Shown: positions 22,346 through 33,677 of the stretch, one piece after another
Layout: each line of letters opens with the position of its first letter
How positions within the stretch are numbered: the first letter of the stretch is position 1
Assembly (NCBI GenBank): GCA_001692895.1
Contig: KV748188.1
Location: 2,294,001-2,358,000 of the forward strand
Reading direction: 5' to 3'
DNA from: Cenococcum geophilum 1.58
Taxonomy: Eukaryota; Ascomycota; Dothideomycetes; Gloniales; Gloniaceae
DNA: 64,000 nt
Notes under the pieces: model-generated
Database searches by the model: none
What the model was told of the DNA's origin: nothing
The model's input: only the letters and a program-made list of their open reading frames with translations
Position numbers and translations under genes: made by a program

Positions 22346-22660
22346 ATGTGGGCTTAGTACTATTGCAGGCCTGCTAATGCTTAGCCACTTTAATTATACT
22401 TATGATTAACTAGGAGGCAACACCGCAAGCAAAAACGTTTAACTACAATTTATAGACCCCACCCTTAAGGACCGAATATATCGTACACAGCTGAAGATCT
22501 GTCCACTTCTCAAGAGTCTGAAAAGGCAAGCGCAAGACAAGTACTCCTTGAAACACCATGAAAAGCTCTTTGGATTATATGAGCGCTCACACCTAAAAGG
22601 GTAAAGCTTTCAATTTTTCCACCAAATTACTTAGGACCTGGAGTCGTCTCGCAGGTGGCT
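22346..22660. other. AT-rich gap, no gene seen
   Basis: About 315 bp between the synthetase remnant and the secreted-protein gene, with stops in all frames. It may include the 3' UTR of the secreted-protein gene. Confidence 0.35.
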
Positions 22661-23161
22661 TTAAAGCCCGGGTTGATCACAGCCAGAGAAGGCTGTTAGG
22701 CCCGTAAACTTCTTAATGGCGTCTTCCTCACAGAAACTTGGCGCGGCACCTTCACTGGTAGAATCTATTATGGATTTAATTATCATGGTAACAGCAACCT
22801 TATCCTTCCCCAAAGTTTCGCCAGGGGTGTATTCTTTTAGGTTGTCAGCGAAACAAGCGTCTTCGACCTCCTTCTTAAACGCATCGACGTGATTATCGGC
22901 TTCAGGGAGTCCTGCGATCCAAACACTAACGGTGCGGATCATATCTGGAGCTGGCACGATCGTCGAATCAAGCGAGTTATCGACTATACAACTAGCAACG
23001 ATTTGAGTGTTGGCTCGAGGTAAGAGGGATTCGATGGCTTTCGCTCCTATGTCCCCAATAAGGTCTCTCGGAGGGAACATCCCGCCTATGTCATTTAGGC
23101 CCGCACTGGTGAAGGCGAGAAGATAAGTAAGAAGAAGTAACGATATTTGCGTATAATGCAT
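22661..23161 (-). CDS. Orphan secreted protein, 166 aa, four cysteines
   Basis: A single exon. Residues 1-20 form a signal peptide (hydrophobic LLLLTYLLAF, likely cut after TSA). The mature part is mostly acidic and has four Cys at about 58, 103, 144 and 161, an even number that could make two disulfides. Motifs such as VSVWIAGLPEADNHVDAFKK and SFCEEDAIKKFTGLTAF do not match a family I know. There is no membrane anchor, GPI signal or KEX2 site that I can identify. It lies at the edge of the transposon block, a place where many fungal effector-like genes sit; a role in host interaction is only a guess. Confidence 0.65.
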   Translation of the reverse strand: MHYTQISLLLLTYLLAFTSAGLNDIGGMFPPRDLIGDIGAKAIESLLPRANTQIVASCIVDNSLDSTIVPAPDMIRTVSVWIAGLPEADNHVDAFKKEVEDACFADNLKEYTPGETLGKDKVAVTMIIKSIIDSTSEGAAPSFCEEDAIKKFTGLTAFSGCDQPGL

Positions 23162-23321
23162 TGTAACGGTAGTTAGGGTAACACAGATTTGGAGGTCGGA
23201 AGACTATTAATGATCGCTAGAATGGAAAAGACCAAGATTGCGGTTGTGGAGGGTATTGTGATTAAAAAAAACGGACGTTGGCCCAGACAGAACTGGCGGA
23301 CATATTTCTTATCTCAGTTGA

Positions 23322-23500
23322 CTCAGACCCTCGGAGAGAAAATCCACCTTACCCCATGCAAATAAGCGGCTGGCACCGCCACACCTAAGCCAATTAGCGA
23401 CTGGCGCCGCAGCTAATGTACGCCGCAGGCGTTAGTGCTTGCGCTAGCTTTAGCAGCCAATTACAGAGCGCCGAGGTGGATTCCTCTCCGAGGGTCTGAG
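23322..23500. mobile_element. MITE-like element with 27-28 bp terminal inverted repeats
   Basis: Left end 23322-23349 (CTCAGACCCTCGGAGAG then AAAATCCACCT) is the inverse of right end 23474-23500, with one substitution and one indel. The total is 179 bp, too short to code. The interior is GC-rich and itself carries diverged copies of GCCAATTA and GACTGGCGCCGC-like words. I could not define a target-site duplication, so the superfamily stays open. Confidence 0.65.
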
Positions 23501-23687
23501 AGATTATGGGCGCGTTTTGTAAGGGCTGTACAGCCTCACTAGTGGACGATAGTTGTATTGCCTTCAACGTCGTACTTCGACCCCTAATACAGCACTTCTC
23601 AGCTCGCCAATACCTCCATTTAAAAGCTCATCTCCTACTCTATATATTGCATTCGCAATGGAGCCCAACCGTGCCCCTAATACCCTT

Positions 23688-24480
23688 ACAAACGTCCCTA
23701 CAAACGTCCCTACAAACCTGCACGAACGCATGCACGAACGCCTGCACGAACGCCTGCATGAACGCCTATATAAAGCTCTGCTCAAAGCTCTGCTTAAAGC
23801 TCTACTCGAAGCTCTGCATAAGGCTCCACTTAAAGCTCTATCGAAGCTCTGCTCGAGGCTCTGCACGACGCTCTACTCGAAGCTTTACTTAGGCTCTTGC
23901 ACGGAGCTCTACTCAAAAGCTCTGCTCAAAAGCTCTACGCGGGCTCTGCTTAGAGCTCTACTCGAAGCTTAATACGGGGCTCCAAAACTCCTAATACGCA
24001 GCACTAATATACTAGGAAGTCTCTATAATCGTCTACACGAACGGCTCTATAAACGTCTATACGATTAATTAACTAAACGTCCGTACGAACGGCTTTATAA
24101 ACGTCCATACAATTAATTAATTAGTCACCTACACGAACGCCCGTACGAATGTCTGCACGTCTGCACGTCTGCAATCTACACGTCTGCACGCCTGCACATG
24201 GCTCTGCACAAGGCTCTGCACGAAGCTCTGTACGAAGCTCTGCACGAAAGCTCTGCACGAAGCTCTGCACGAAGCTCTGCACGAAGCTCTGCACGAAGCT
24301 CTGCACGAAGCTCTGCACGAAGCTCTGCACGAAGCTCTGCACGAAGCTCTGCACGAAGCTCTGCACGAAGCTCTGCACGAAACTCTGCACGAAGCTCTGC
24401 ACGAAACTCTACACGAAGCTCTACACGAAGCTCTACTAAAGCTCTGCACGAGCCTCTACCCCCTACTGCGAAGCAAATCT
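23688..24480. repeat. Period-12 tandem repeat tract with changing unit sequence
   Basis: Three sub-tracts share a 12-bp period: ACAAACGTCCCT-type (about 23688-23717), CCTGCACGAACG-type (about 23718-23765) and degenerate AAAGCTCTGCTC-type (about 23768-23965). A block of 48-bp units (24031-24078, 24079-24126 and a partial third) interrupts them; 48 is four times 12. Because 12 is divisible by 3, several frames stay open on both strands and give long runs such as ALLKALLKALLEAL or FVQSFVQS. I regard those as by-products of the repeat, not genes. Confidence 0.85.
24196..24461. repeat. 12-bp minisatellite, about 21 copies of GAAGCTCTGCAC
   Basis: Near-perfect array. The centre (about 24252-24385) is homogeneous, and the edges carry point variants (GAAACTCTGCAC, GAAGCTCTACAC, GAAGCTCTGTAC) and a one-base insertion near 24248. 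Homogeneous core and diverged flanks suggest recent expansion from the centre. Confidence 0.92.
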
Positions 24481-24804
24481 ATACCTACTAGTATAGGTAT
24501 AGTATAATTAGGTGAGCTGTTTGTAATAGGGTATAAGAGGTACCTTATAAAGTTTAATAGTGAATAGAGTTATGGTAGTAGAGTACGGTCGCTGTGTCGA
24601 TAAGGCTAGTAGGTATAACCGGGTTCAAAAACGTATCTTTAAACTTTAAGGCTATACTTCGCCCCCTAATATATTAGTTAGCTAGTTATAATTATTATAA
24701 TTAAATAAAAGAAGATATTTTAATTTAAATGTATCACTAACTATAGCTATAGCTACTATATTAACCCCATTATAGTTGCTTAAAGTTAGTATATATTAAG
24801 AATC
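24481..24804. other. AT-rich flank before the first gypsy element
   Basis: 324 bp with stops everywhere. It includes an imperfect palindrome at about 24480-24501 (ATACCTACTAGTATAGGTAT). No gene is seen. Confidence 0.35.
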
Positions 24805-25136
24805 TGTAACGGAATTCCCTAGAAGGTACATATTAGATGAGACAGAAGGAGGTCTTATCTATGTTCCAGAAGGAGGTCTTACCTATATTCCATCTACGTC
24901 CTAGAAGACACAGTTAGACAGATAAGGGGCAAAGGGTTTTACTAGCGTCTTAGAAAGATTATATAGGGAGCTAGTTCTCCTCTAGAGAAGAACTAGCAAT
25001 TAGTCTCTAAATAGAAGTAGTTAGAAGTATTTGTCCTTTAATACGTGAAACTTATTCTACCTTTAACTTACCTTCTACTTACTAGTAATACTGTTAATTA
25101 GATAATTATACGTTCTGGTTAGGCTAGCCTCTTATA
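24805..25136 (+). repeat. 5' LTR of G1 (332 bp)
   Basis: Starts TGTAACGG and ends CTCTTATA (CA changed to TA). It aligns along its full length with 32171-32523. It contains a short internal repeat CAGAAGGAGGTCT. Confidence 0.9.
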
Positions 25137-25184
25137 ATTCTAATTACTTACAATCCGTTAGGAACGTACGGCTATTAATTAACG

Positions 25185-28100
25185 ATGACGAACTATACTC
25201 CTATACCCCATAAAGTAACGCCCTTATTATAAGAGGCTTAAAGAGTCTCCCCAGAGGAGCGCATTCCCTCTTCCTATAAAGAAGCCACGGCTAGTCCGTC
25301 TAACCTTGCGAGACCTTTAGGAATAATTACCGCTAAGGAGTTATTAGAGCGGTCGCTATATAAGACCCTATAAAAAACAAAGGAGTTAGAGATATAATTA
25401 AGATAAGTATATTAAAACTACTAAGAATAATTATAAGGACAATTAGGGGAAGTATAGACACCCTAAACACGAAGCGGACTTAAAGGGGTAACGCTATACT
25501 ATGCTGTAACGTTAGAAAAACCTAAATTCCGTATAAAGGAACCTAATAAGTATTATGGTAATAGTCTTCGGAACTATAATTGTTTTATCTGATAATGTAA
25601 AACTAAGTTTTAGCTGGATCTGAAATGTTACTCTAACGAGTATAATTAGACACTAATTGCTTCTACCTTTCTGTATAGCACCATTAAGAGTTTATAGACA
25701 CGCTATAAGAAGAAACTTACTATACCCCTTAAATTTAGCAAACTTAGGACCTGGTTAGTTAATTAGGTCCAAGACCCTACTAATTAAGGGATGGACTATA
25801 ACTAGCGATACCACAACGCTAAATAGCGGGATAGTTAGACTATGGTCCAGTTTATAAACTACTTAGAAGAACTAGAAGATAATATACCCTACTTAGATCT
25901 ATAGNATNACNCTATATNACTTTACTANNTACTCGCTAAGNTANANCCTAAGATTTAANAGGCNATATAANAGAAGGGCGAAATTCCTACCTCTTAAGAA
26001 AAGCTTATTTCTAAAGCTACTCGGATTAAGAGTGCTAAAAGAGACTATCTAGGCAAGCGAAAGGAACGAGACGCTAATAATAAAGAGCGTAGGACTAGAC
26101 CTAGCTTTAATAATAGGGGTAGATTCTAACCTAACCGCTCTATAGAAGGATAACGTGAGCAGGCCTTGCAGCCCTAGAGTAATGCTAATTAACCCTAAAA
26201 TAATAATAGGTAGAGATCTAATCTGTAGGAGGGGAACCAGGAGATACGTACCTATTATAACTGCGGTAAGAAGGGCTATATAAGCCGCTTCTGCCGGCAG
26301 AAAAAGTAAGAGTCGGCCTAATTAGAAAAAGAGACAGCCTAGTAAATCTTTACTTTCTTATACTAGGCTAGCAAGAGAAGGAGGGAGTAAACTGCCGTAT
26401 AGTTATTCCTGTCTCTATTTAAGTTAATAATAAATAGGTGACGCGAGACTGCCTTATGGACAGCAGCGCGAGTATAGGGTTTATTTCTTAATTACTAGTA
26501 AAAGAATTAGATTTGGACCTTAGCGGCTTATAGGTATATACCGTTTAAAGTATTAGAGGCTACTAGATTCCATACTATAGGGAATAGGCTTTTTCTGTGG
26601 CCAGCTAGGACCGCGATAGTCTATAGGACACGTAAAAGATACGCTTCTATACTATAGAAATTAAGGGGTATAACCTTATTTTAGGATACCTATAGCTTTA
26701 CTAAGTTAATCCGGACATTAATTGGCCTTTAGCCTTATATTAACATCGAAAGTCTTAACTACGCATTATGGTTAAAGATTAAGAGACTTTCTTAAACTAT
26801 ATATAAGAAGAAGGGTGGGTATATGCTATATATGCCACTCTTAACACTAAGAACGGGGACACAGGATATTTATTTTCGGATGTCCGGCTATACGCAGTTA
26901 AGGAACTAGAGATTTTATAGGAATATATAGACTTAGAGGATGTTTCTAGTAAAGAGGCTGTATAAACCTTACCTAACCCTATATTGGTTAAGTATAAGAT
27001 AAATATAGGGGACAAATAACCTCCTTTTAGACCGCTGTATAACCTATTAGAAAATAAGCTGGCGGTACTACGTTAATATATAGTGGATAATCTTTAGAGA
27101 GGATAGATTTGGCCCTCTATAAGCCTGGTAGGGGCGCCGATTATATTTATACCTAAAAAGGATAGGACCCTTCGCCTTTGTGTCGACTATTAGGCGCTAA
27201 ATAAGATTACTATAAAGAATTGCTACCTATTACCCTTAATAGGGGAGCTTATTAATAGGCTATTAGGTGCAAAGATATTTACGAAATTGGATCTAAAAGA
27301 TATATACTATTGAATCCGGATTAAAGCCGGCGATAAGTAGAAAACGGCGTTCTAAATATAGTACGGCCACTTTAAGTACCTAGTAATGCCATTTAGGCTT
27401 ACTAACGTACTAGCGACATTTTAGGCCTATATTAATAAGGCATTGTTGGGCCTGTTAGACACGATATATATAGTCTACCTTAATAATATTATAGTTTACT
27501 CTAATAACTACGAAGTATATACGCACTACGTGCGAATAGTACTAGAAAGACTGCGGGAATATAAGCTCTATATAAACCTAAAAAAGTGCACATTCTATGC
27601 TACTAGCATTAATTTTTTGGGCTTTATTGTTAGCGCTAACGGAGTGTTAATAAAGAAAAGTCGGGTGGACGCTATTAGGGAATGGCCCTACCCCACAATA
27701 TTTAGAGAAGTATAGGTTTTTTTAGGCACGGCGAACTTCTACCAAACGTTCATTATTTACTACTTATAAGTAATACTTCCAATTACCGATCTACTAAAAG
27801 GATCCAAGAATAGTAGGAAGTTAGAACCCTTTGTATTTAGGGAAGCTGCTAAGTAGGCTATGGACTAGTTAAAGGATTTATTTACGTCAGCGCCTATCCT
27901 AATACATTTCTACTAGGAGCTACGTATATACCTTAAAACGAATGCATCCGGCTTTACCCTAGGGGCAATTATATCTCAATTAAAAGACGGAAAATAGCAT
28001 CCTATAGCGTTTTAGTTAAGGAAAACAACCCCTATAGAGCAGCGTTACATAACGCACGACTAGGAGCTACTTACGATAATCGCAGTAATAAAGCACTGGC

Positions 28101-30260
28101 GATATTATTATATAGAAAGTAATTATCCTATTAAAGTCCTTACAGACTATAACAACCTAGAATACTTTATAACTACAAAAGTATTAAGCGGTCAACAAGC
28201 TAGGTGGGTAAAGGCACTATTATAGTACGATTTTAAGATTATATACCGCCTAGGAAAGACAAATCCTACTAATAAGTTATTAAAACATCCGGATTATAAA
28301 ATAGGGAGGATCTAGGACAGTATAGGGGAAATAATCCCTATATTGCAAAATTTGCTTAGGAAGAAAGAAGACTCTTTCCCTAGAACTATAAAATTTTGCG
28401 GTAGGGTAGAGGTCCTAGTAATACAGCTACGAAGCAATATAATTATAGAGCCGCAGGATATAGTTATAGACTAAGTTATAGACTAAGCAGACGTTATAAA
28501 GTTAGCGTACCCCAAAATTAGCGAAAATTCTATAGGATGTGCTGGAGGTATCGCGGCACCTTTGACTTAACAGCGTATTAGCTGCGAGTTCTCAGATCTA
28601 AGGGAAATAGGTAAGATGCCTATCCGCAGCGTGGCATACTATATAATGGCAGGAGAATCTACTAGCACTAATAGTTTAAAACGTCTCGTGCTATGCCTTA
28701 AGTCCGTAATGGCGGTAGGTGAAATAGAAGTAAGTAATCTATATAAAACCTTTCCGGATCTTCTTCTTTAAGCTTAATAAAGGGACGCCTTCGCCTTTAG
28801 GGAGAGGTAGAAAGATATAGTAGAGACTAACTTAGCCAGAGTTACTAAGAAGCTGTGGTAGCAAGACTAAAAGGGTCTATTACGCTTTAAGGGTGCTATA
28901 TATATCCTAAAGGACCAAGTAATTTAAGATGAAATTTTAAAGGTCTTCTATAATAACCCTTTTAGGGGTTACTACGGTGCTAATAGAACCCTTAAGGCCG
29001 TTTAAAGGAAATACTTTTGGGACGGAATATCTAAAGAGGTTAAGGACTATATATTAAGGTATAATACGTGCTAAAGGATACAGATATCTAGGTATCGCCT
29101 ATATAGCGAGTTATTAGTGCTTTCTATTCCGCAGGGACCTATATTAAAATTAATAATAGATTTTATTATAGGCTTACCCCCTACCAAGATAAGAACTGGA
29201 GAGGTTGCTAACGCTATCCTAGTAATCGTTAATAGGTATATAAAGTTTTTAAAATACTTTGCTGTTATAATAACGATTATAGCAGTAGAACTAGCAGACC
29301 TATTTTTAGAACAGTGGCTCTTATTTAGTATATTAAGGGGAATTATATCTAACAGAGGCACCGTATTTAACAGTGTATTTTAGTCTTTATTTTGTCTCTT
29401 ATTAAAAATACGGTAAAGGATAAGTACTGCCTTTTACTCGCAAATAGATAGGTAAACAAAGCGTCTAAATGCGTTATTAGAATACTACCTCCGCTACTAT
29501 ATTAATTATTAACAGGATAATTGGATATTATAGTTAGCTTTGGCGCAGCACGTATATAATACAAGCATCCATAGCAGTATAAAAATAACCCCTTATAAAG
29601 CATTGTTTGGGGTAAAAGTAAATAACCCCTAGAATGTTAAGGACATTATTCCTAAAAGAAAGGCACCAGTAGCGTCCAAAAGAATTAAGTAAATAAGAAT
29701 TCGCAGAGAGGAACTTAAAAAGCACTTACTAGACGCCTAGGCCGTGTAAAAAAGGTACTATAATAAAAAATATATGCCGAAAGAATTTGAGATAGAAGAT
29801 AAAGTCTTACTATCTATAAAAAATATCTAAATAAAACGCATTAAGAAGAAGCTGGATCACTAGTAGCTTAGACCCTTTAAAATAGTTAAGAAAACTAAAG
29901 GAAACTAAGCCTACAAATTAGAATTACCGAAATCTTATCTAATATATCCTACATTTTATATTTCCTTACTAGAGCTATACCGGAGAAGAAATAGTGCGGA
30001 ACCGCCCCTACCTAGCAAAATTAATGGGGAACTAGAATAGAATATAGAAGATATTTTAGACTAAAAATGGCGCTAAAAGAAGCGCGAATTTTTAGTTTAT
30101 TAGGAAGGATACTTTTAGGCATATAATAGTTGGGAACTTAAGGAGTATCTTAGGCCGGGATATAACACCATAATTAAAACCTTCCTAAGAACTAAAAGTA
30201 AAGACTTAGAAATGGTTCCGGATATACTATAGGTAAAGTAATAGGGAAGACCCCGTAAAT
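25185..30260 (+). pseudogene. gag-pol of G1: zinc knuckle, protease, RT, RNase H, integrase, chromodomain
   Basis: An ATG at 25185 opens gag (MTNYTPIPHKVTPLL). The zinc knuckle at about 26250-26310 reads YNCGKKGYISRFC, with the first Cys and the His both changed to Tyr. Protease MDSSASIGFISYLLVKEL is at about 26456. RT follows: FIPKKDRTLRLCVDY (about 27150), [11 protein letters not shown] (about 27280), and VYLNNIIVYSNN (about 27473), where the catalytic YxDD reads YLNN. RNase H runs at about 27900-28260 (LKTNASGFTLGAIISQLKDG). Integrase shows the zinc-binding GYYGANRTLK-type start (about 28968) and LIIDFIIGLPPTKIRTGEVA (about 29146). A chromodomain (EDILD...REFLVY, GYFQ-type, NSWELKEYLRPGYN) is at about 30045-30160, so it is a chromovirus. 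More than a hundred in-frame stops, mostly TAG, and D-to-N changes show RIP. Confidence 0.85.
25905..25971. other. Cluster of 12 ambiguous bases (N) inside G1 gag
   Basis: N at 25905, 25908, 25911, 25918, 25928, 25929, 25941, 25944, 25946, 25959, 25964 and 25971. They are single positions, not a gap, so they look like consensus conflict between near-identical repeat copies. Confidence 0.95.
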
Positions 30261-30699
30261 TAAAACTATAGGATTAAGTATAGGTATTAAGAATAGAAAC
30301 GTTTCGCTATTATAATAGGGATCCTAAAATCCTATAAGAGGAAGCCTATAGGGATTTATAGGAGAACTACTAGGGATACTATTTAAAGAAGACGCTATAT
30401 AAGAAGGAGTAGTAGTACTATAAGAAGTGGCCTTAGGGATTTAGTAAGATCCCCTAGGGATAAAAGGAGAGTATCTAGCCTAGTACTAGAGATATATAGT
30501 AGAGTCAATAGTATAAAGAGGAGTAAAAGGATAGCCTATAAAGAATTAGAAATTTTAAGGAATTATAAGGCACCTATAGGAACACTACCCGTTTATCATA
30601 TATAGGGATTATAGTAGTACACTACGTTTATATAGATTATCACCAAAGCTTAGAATAAAGGCATCCCTAAAGTATAAAGTTAATTCCTAATAATAGGGC

Positions 30700-32000
30700 A
30701 TCCTGGAGGCACCTAAGAGGCACTATATAAAGCCATTTTATAAGAAGAAGGAAAGAGCTAGGTAATAACTTAAACACTAACAGCAGCAATAGGAGCCTCC
30801 TCTTCTATCTTAACGTTATTATTAACGGTATTATCGGCTCCTCTATCCTTAGAAGTATTAGCACTTCCACTAACATTCTTCTTAGAACGACAGGTACTAA
30901 AAGGACTAGCACAGGCGGGAGACTAGCGAGGAGAATGTTTATCTTAACCTTTATCGCTATCCTTAGTATCCCTAGGTTTTAAATCGGCGTCCAAGTAGGG
31001 ATTAGAGAGATATTAGCTAAAGGAGTTAGTATAGTTCCTAAGCAAGTTACTAGAGAAACTTACCTAGCTAAAGTAGCCCGCGTAAGAGTATAAATGTTAT
31101 TATTAATAAGGACGAGCTGTTCGTATATGCGCTCCTAGATACTATATATCCAAGAATATTGCGTCTCTATAGTAGTAGAAACCCTTATAGAATTAAAGAG
31201 TCTATAAGCAAAGAAAGACACCTTTTATCCCCGCCTATTACTATTAGGATATTAGCAGAAATCTTAGATGGCGCGTTAGAGCCTATAAGTCTTATGCGCA
31301 TAGATAGCAGGGATCTAGTATAATTAGTGAAATCTAGAATAGGACGGAATAGGAAATACTAGGACGTAGGTCTTTCTCCTACTGCAATAATAGGAGTACT
31401 TAGATTTGTTTTTGCTAGAGTAGGGCATCTTATAGACGTGGGAAGGATCCTGCGTAAGAGCATAAATATAGCGATAACAGTATTTTAGGGAAACTGCTAT
31501 AGGAGTAATAGACGCTATTTAGGGCGTCACCGGGAGATTAATGACACTACCGCCGGTCTAGGGACTATAAGCTATTATAAGAGAATACTCTAAGAAGTCA
31601 GCATTATTATAAGAAGATAAGGTAGGGATCCTATTACTTATAGACGTGTTATAAGAAGAGAACAAAGTAGTTATAAAAAAACAGCTAGAGATATAGAAGC
31701 TAAAAGCGGAGATATAGAGGAAATAGTCTGCTAAAAGATAAGATAAATAGTGTTGTTAATAAAAAGACGCGTAAGAGGCGACAGCTTATAAACTGGAAGA
31801 AAATTAAAATAAAGACGTTATTATCAGAATCTATTTTAGGTAAATGGGGATAGTAGTTTGTGGACGCGTTGTATAGAACAACCTCCAGATTAACTTATAA
31901 TAAACTCTTATAATAAGAAAGGTAAATCCCATCTAATTTTTATTATTATTATTTTAGTTCTATTATAAAGGCATTATAAGGAACTATAGTGGGAAAAGAG
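30700..32000 (-). pseudogene. Possible antisense reading frame in the 3' region of G1
   Basis: Downstream of the chromodomain, the plus strand loses coding character. On the minus strand, long stretches with few stops appear, for example VYKMPYSSKNKSKYSYYC (about 31420), IYEQLVLINNNIYTLTRATL (about 31110) and SKKNVSGSANTSKDRGADNT (about 30830-30890). Residual stops fit RIP of CAG/TGG. No domain is recognised, and pieces lie in more than one frame. It could be an extra element-borne gene, a captured sequence, or chance. Confidence 0.3.
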
Positions 32001-32170
32001 CAAAGGAACTAAGGACAAAGTAAGGTTCTATACTAGTAAAGAACTAGTTATAAGCCGCATTATAAAGTACCTTTCTATTAAGAATTTCCCTAGTAGTTTT
32101 AGCCGGAACTCTATAAAAGCTTAGTAGAGGTAAAGTCTTAAAGGACTAAGACCCTTAAAGGGGAGGCAAT

Positions 32171-32523
32171 TATAACGGATTCCCTAGAAGGTACATATTA
32201 GATAAGACAGAAGGAGGTCTCATCTATATTCCAGAAGGAGGTCTTACCTATATTCCATCTACGTCCTAAAAGACATAGTTAGATAAATAAGGGGTAAAGG
32301 GTTTTACTAGCGTTTTAGAAAGATTATATAGGGAGCTAGTTCTCCTCTAGAGAAGAACTAGCAATTAGTCTCTAAATAGAAGTGGTTAGAAGCATTTGTC
32401 CTTTAATACATAAAACTCATTCTACCTTTAACTTACCTTCTATTTACCTTTAACTTACCTTCTACTTACCAGTAATACTGTCGATTAGATAATTATACGT
32501 TCCGGTCAGGCTAGCCTCTTACA
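32171..32523 (+). repeat. 3' LTR of G1 (353 bp)
   Basis: Full-length match to 24805-25136, with an extra 21 bp from a local tandem duplication of CTTTAACTTACCTTCTA-type sequence near 32435. It ends CTCTTACA, which restores the CA terminus. Confidence 0.9.
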
Positions 32524-32528
32524 GAATC

Positions 32529-32794
32529 GCGCCCGGTTTATAGTAAATGCACGCCTATAATCTCTTAGACGCTTTACAGAGGAATTTTTAGGGTGGCAGA
32601 GGTGGTAGGGGGTAGCGCGACGTTCTATTGGCTCAGGAATTAGTACGCGCCGCTAATTGGCTCAGGAGTTCGCACGAGTTGGCAAAGTGGGGCTGTGGCA
32701 AGAGAGTGGGGCCATGCAACGCCACAAATTCCTTGGCGAAGCGGCTGAGGCACCTGAGATAACATATTTCTGGAAAAGCCGTTACTATACTTAG
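32529..32794. other. 266-bp GC-rich island between two retrotransposons
   Basis: Composition like the gene-rich part of the window, with no RIP-like stops. It contains two copies of ATTGGCTCAGGA (32628-32639 and about 32656-32667). A 70-codon minus-strand frame overlaps it and the next LTR; I do not call it a gene. The island is likely unique host sequence. Confidence 0.5.
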
Positions 32795-32987
32795 TGTCAC
32801 GGAACCCCACCGCAGGGGCCTCCATAGGAGAGCCCCGTGCTCTCGCGTACACCTCGCGTACAGCTTATGTCAGCTACGCGTAGGTATATCACCTCCTTAC
32901 GCCCTCGACCCTTACGATCGATCGCGCAACGTCTTGTAGACTCCTCGAATACATACGCTCTGTAGCCACTGCCCTCGTTCTATGACA
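32795..32987 (+). repeat. G2 LTR copy 1 (193 bp), least mutated
   Basis: TGTCACGGAACCCCACCG at the start and CTATGACA at the end. It keeps many C/G positions that are T/A in the other two copies, so it shows the near-original sequence. Confidence 0.88.
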
Positions 32988-33408
32988 TTACGTTGCGCCT
33001 TTTTACCACCGACGCTTAGCCTACGACCAATTCTACGTCTCTGCAATACTGTAGGCGCTACTAGAAGCAACGTGTTTATAAATTACCTCATTTTATACCT
33101 CTAAGGAACCCATAATAGTAAGATAATATTTCTTACTAGCTACTATATTAAACCTAAAGAATAATCTAATATTTATACTAAACTTATAACGCTAATTAAT
33201 CCTAAAAGAATTTAATTTATTAGCCTTAGCCTTAACCCCTAAAAAGATAAATACTAATAATATCTTATCTTTTATTAACTATATAACTACGGATAAGCAA
33301 ATAAAAGGGCTACTATTTATTAAAATTAAAATATAAGACGCCAAGATGTTTGTAAAAATAGTAGTATAAAACCCTAATAAATACTACCGCCTTTTATAGA
33401 ACTACTAC

Positions 33409-33677
33409 TGTATAATTACAGCACCTGTTGTACCAACCGCGTGCTTACGCGTTCGATACACCAAGTACACGTTTACGCGTTTGGTATACCCACTCGCTTA
33501 CGCGTCTGGTGCACTCCTAAAACACTAGCTAGTTAGGGGGGGAGTGCGTTAGTATATAGACCACGTAGCCTACCTTAATAGAATTAACAGTCACTATTAT
33601 CCAAAAGAGCATACGATACTATACGTATTTCGTACCCCTAGATCTAACTTACTCGTGCTATTAAATTAGTACGAATA
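33409..33677 (+). repeat. 5' LTR of Copia C1 (269 bp)
   Basis: Starts TGTATAATTACAGCACC and ends TACGAATA. It has three near-repeats of GCTTACGCGTTCGATACACC-type sequence in its first 110 bp. Confidence 0.9.

Larger units (their letters stand above)
24805..32523 (+). mobile_element. Full-length chromodomain Ty3/gypsy LTR retrotransposon (G1), RIP-damaged, 7.7 kb
   Basis: Two LTRs (24805-25136 and 32171-32523) bound gag and pol remnants in gypsy order (PR-RT-RNaseH-IN-chromodomain). The flanking 5-bp duplication is GAATC (24800-24804 and 32524-32528). A polypurine tract (AAAGGGGAGG) lies directly before the 3' LTR. The 5' LTR starts TGTAAC, while the 3' copy starts TATAAC, a G-to-A change. 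The 1.9 kb between chromodomain and 3' LTR is more than expected for this class. Confidence 0.9.

Noticed and set aside
24196..24461. CRISPR array
   Set aside because: Direct 12-bp units with no spacers, in a fungal genome: a plain minisatellite.
24121..24491. Long repetitive proteins on both strands of the minisatellite (FVQS, ARSS, TKLC runs)
   Set aside because: A 12-bp unit keeps most frames open automatically, so these frames are by-products.
24575..24650. Pol III-type B box (GGGTTCAAAAACG) suggesting a tRNA or SINE
   Set aside because: No cloverleaf can be drawn around it, and the last positions of the B box do not fit.
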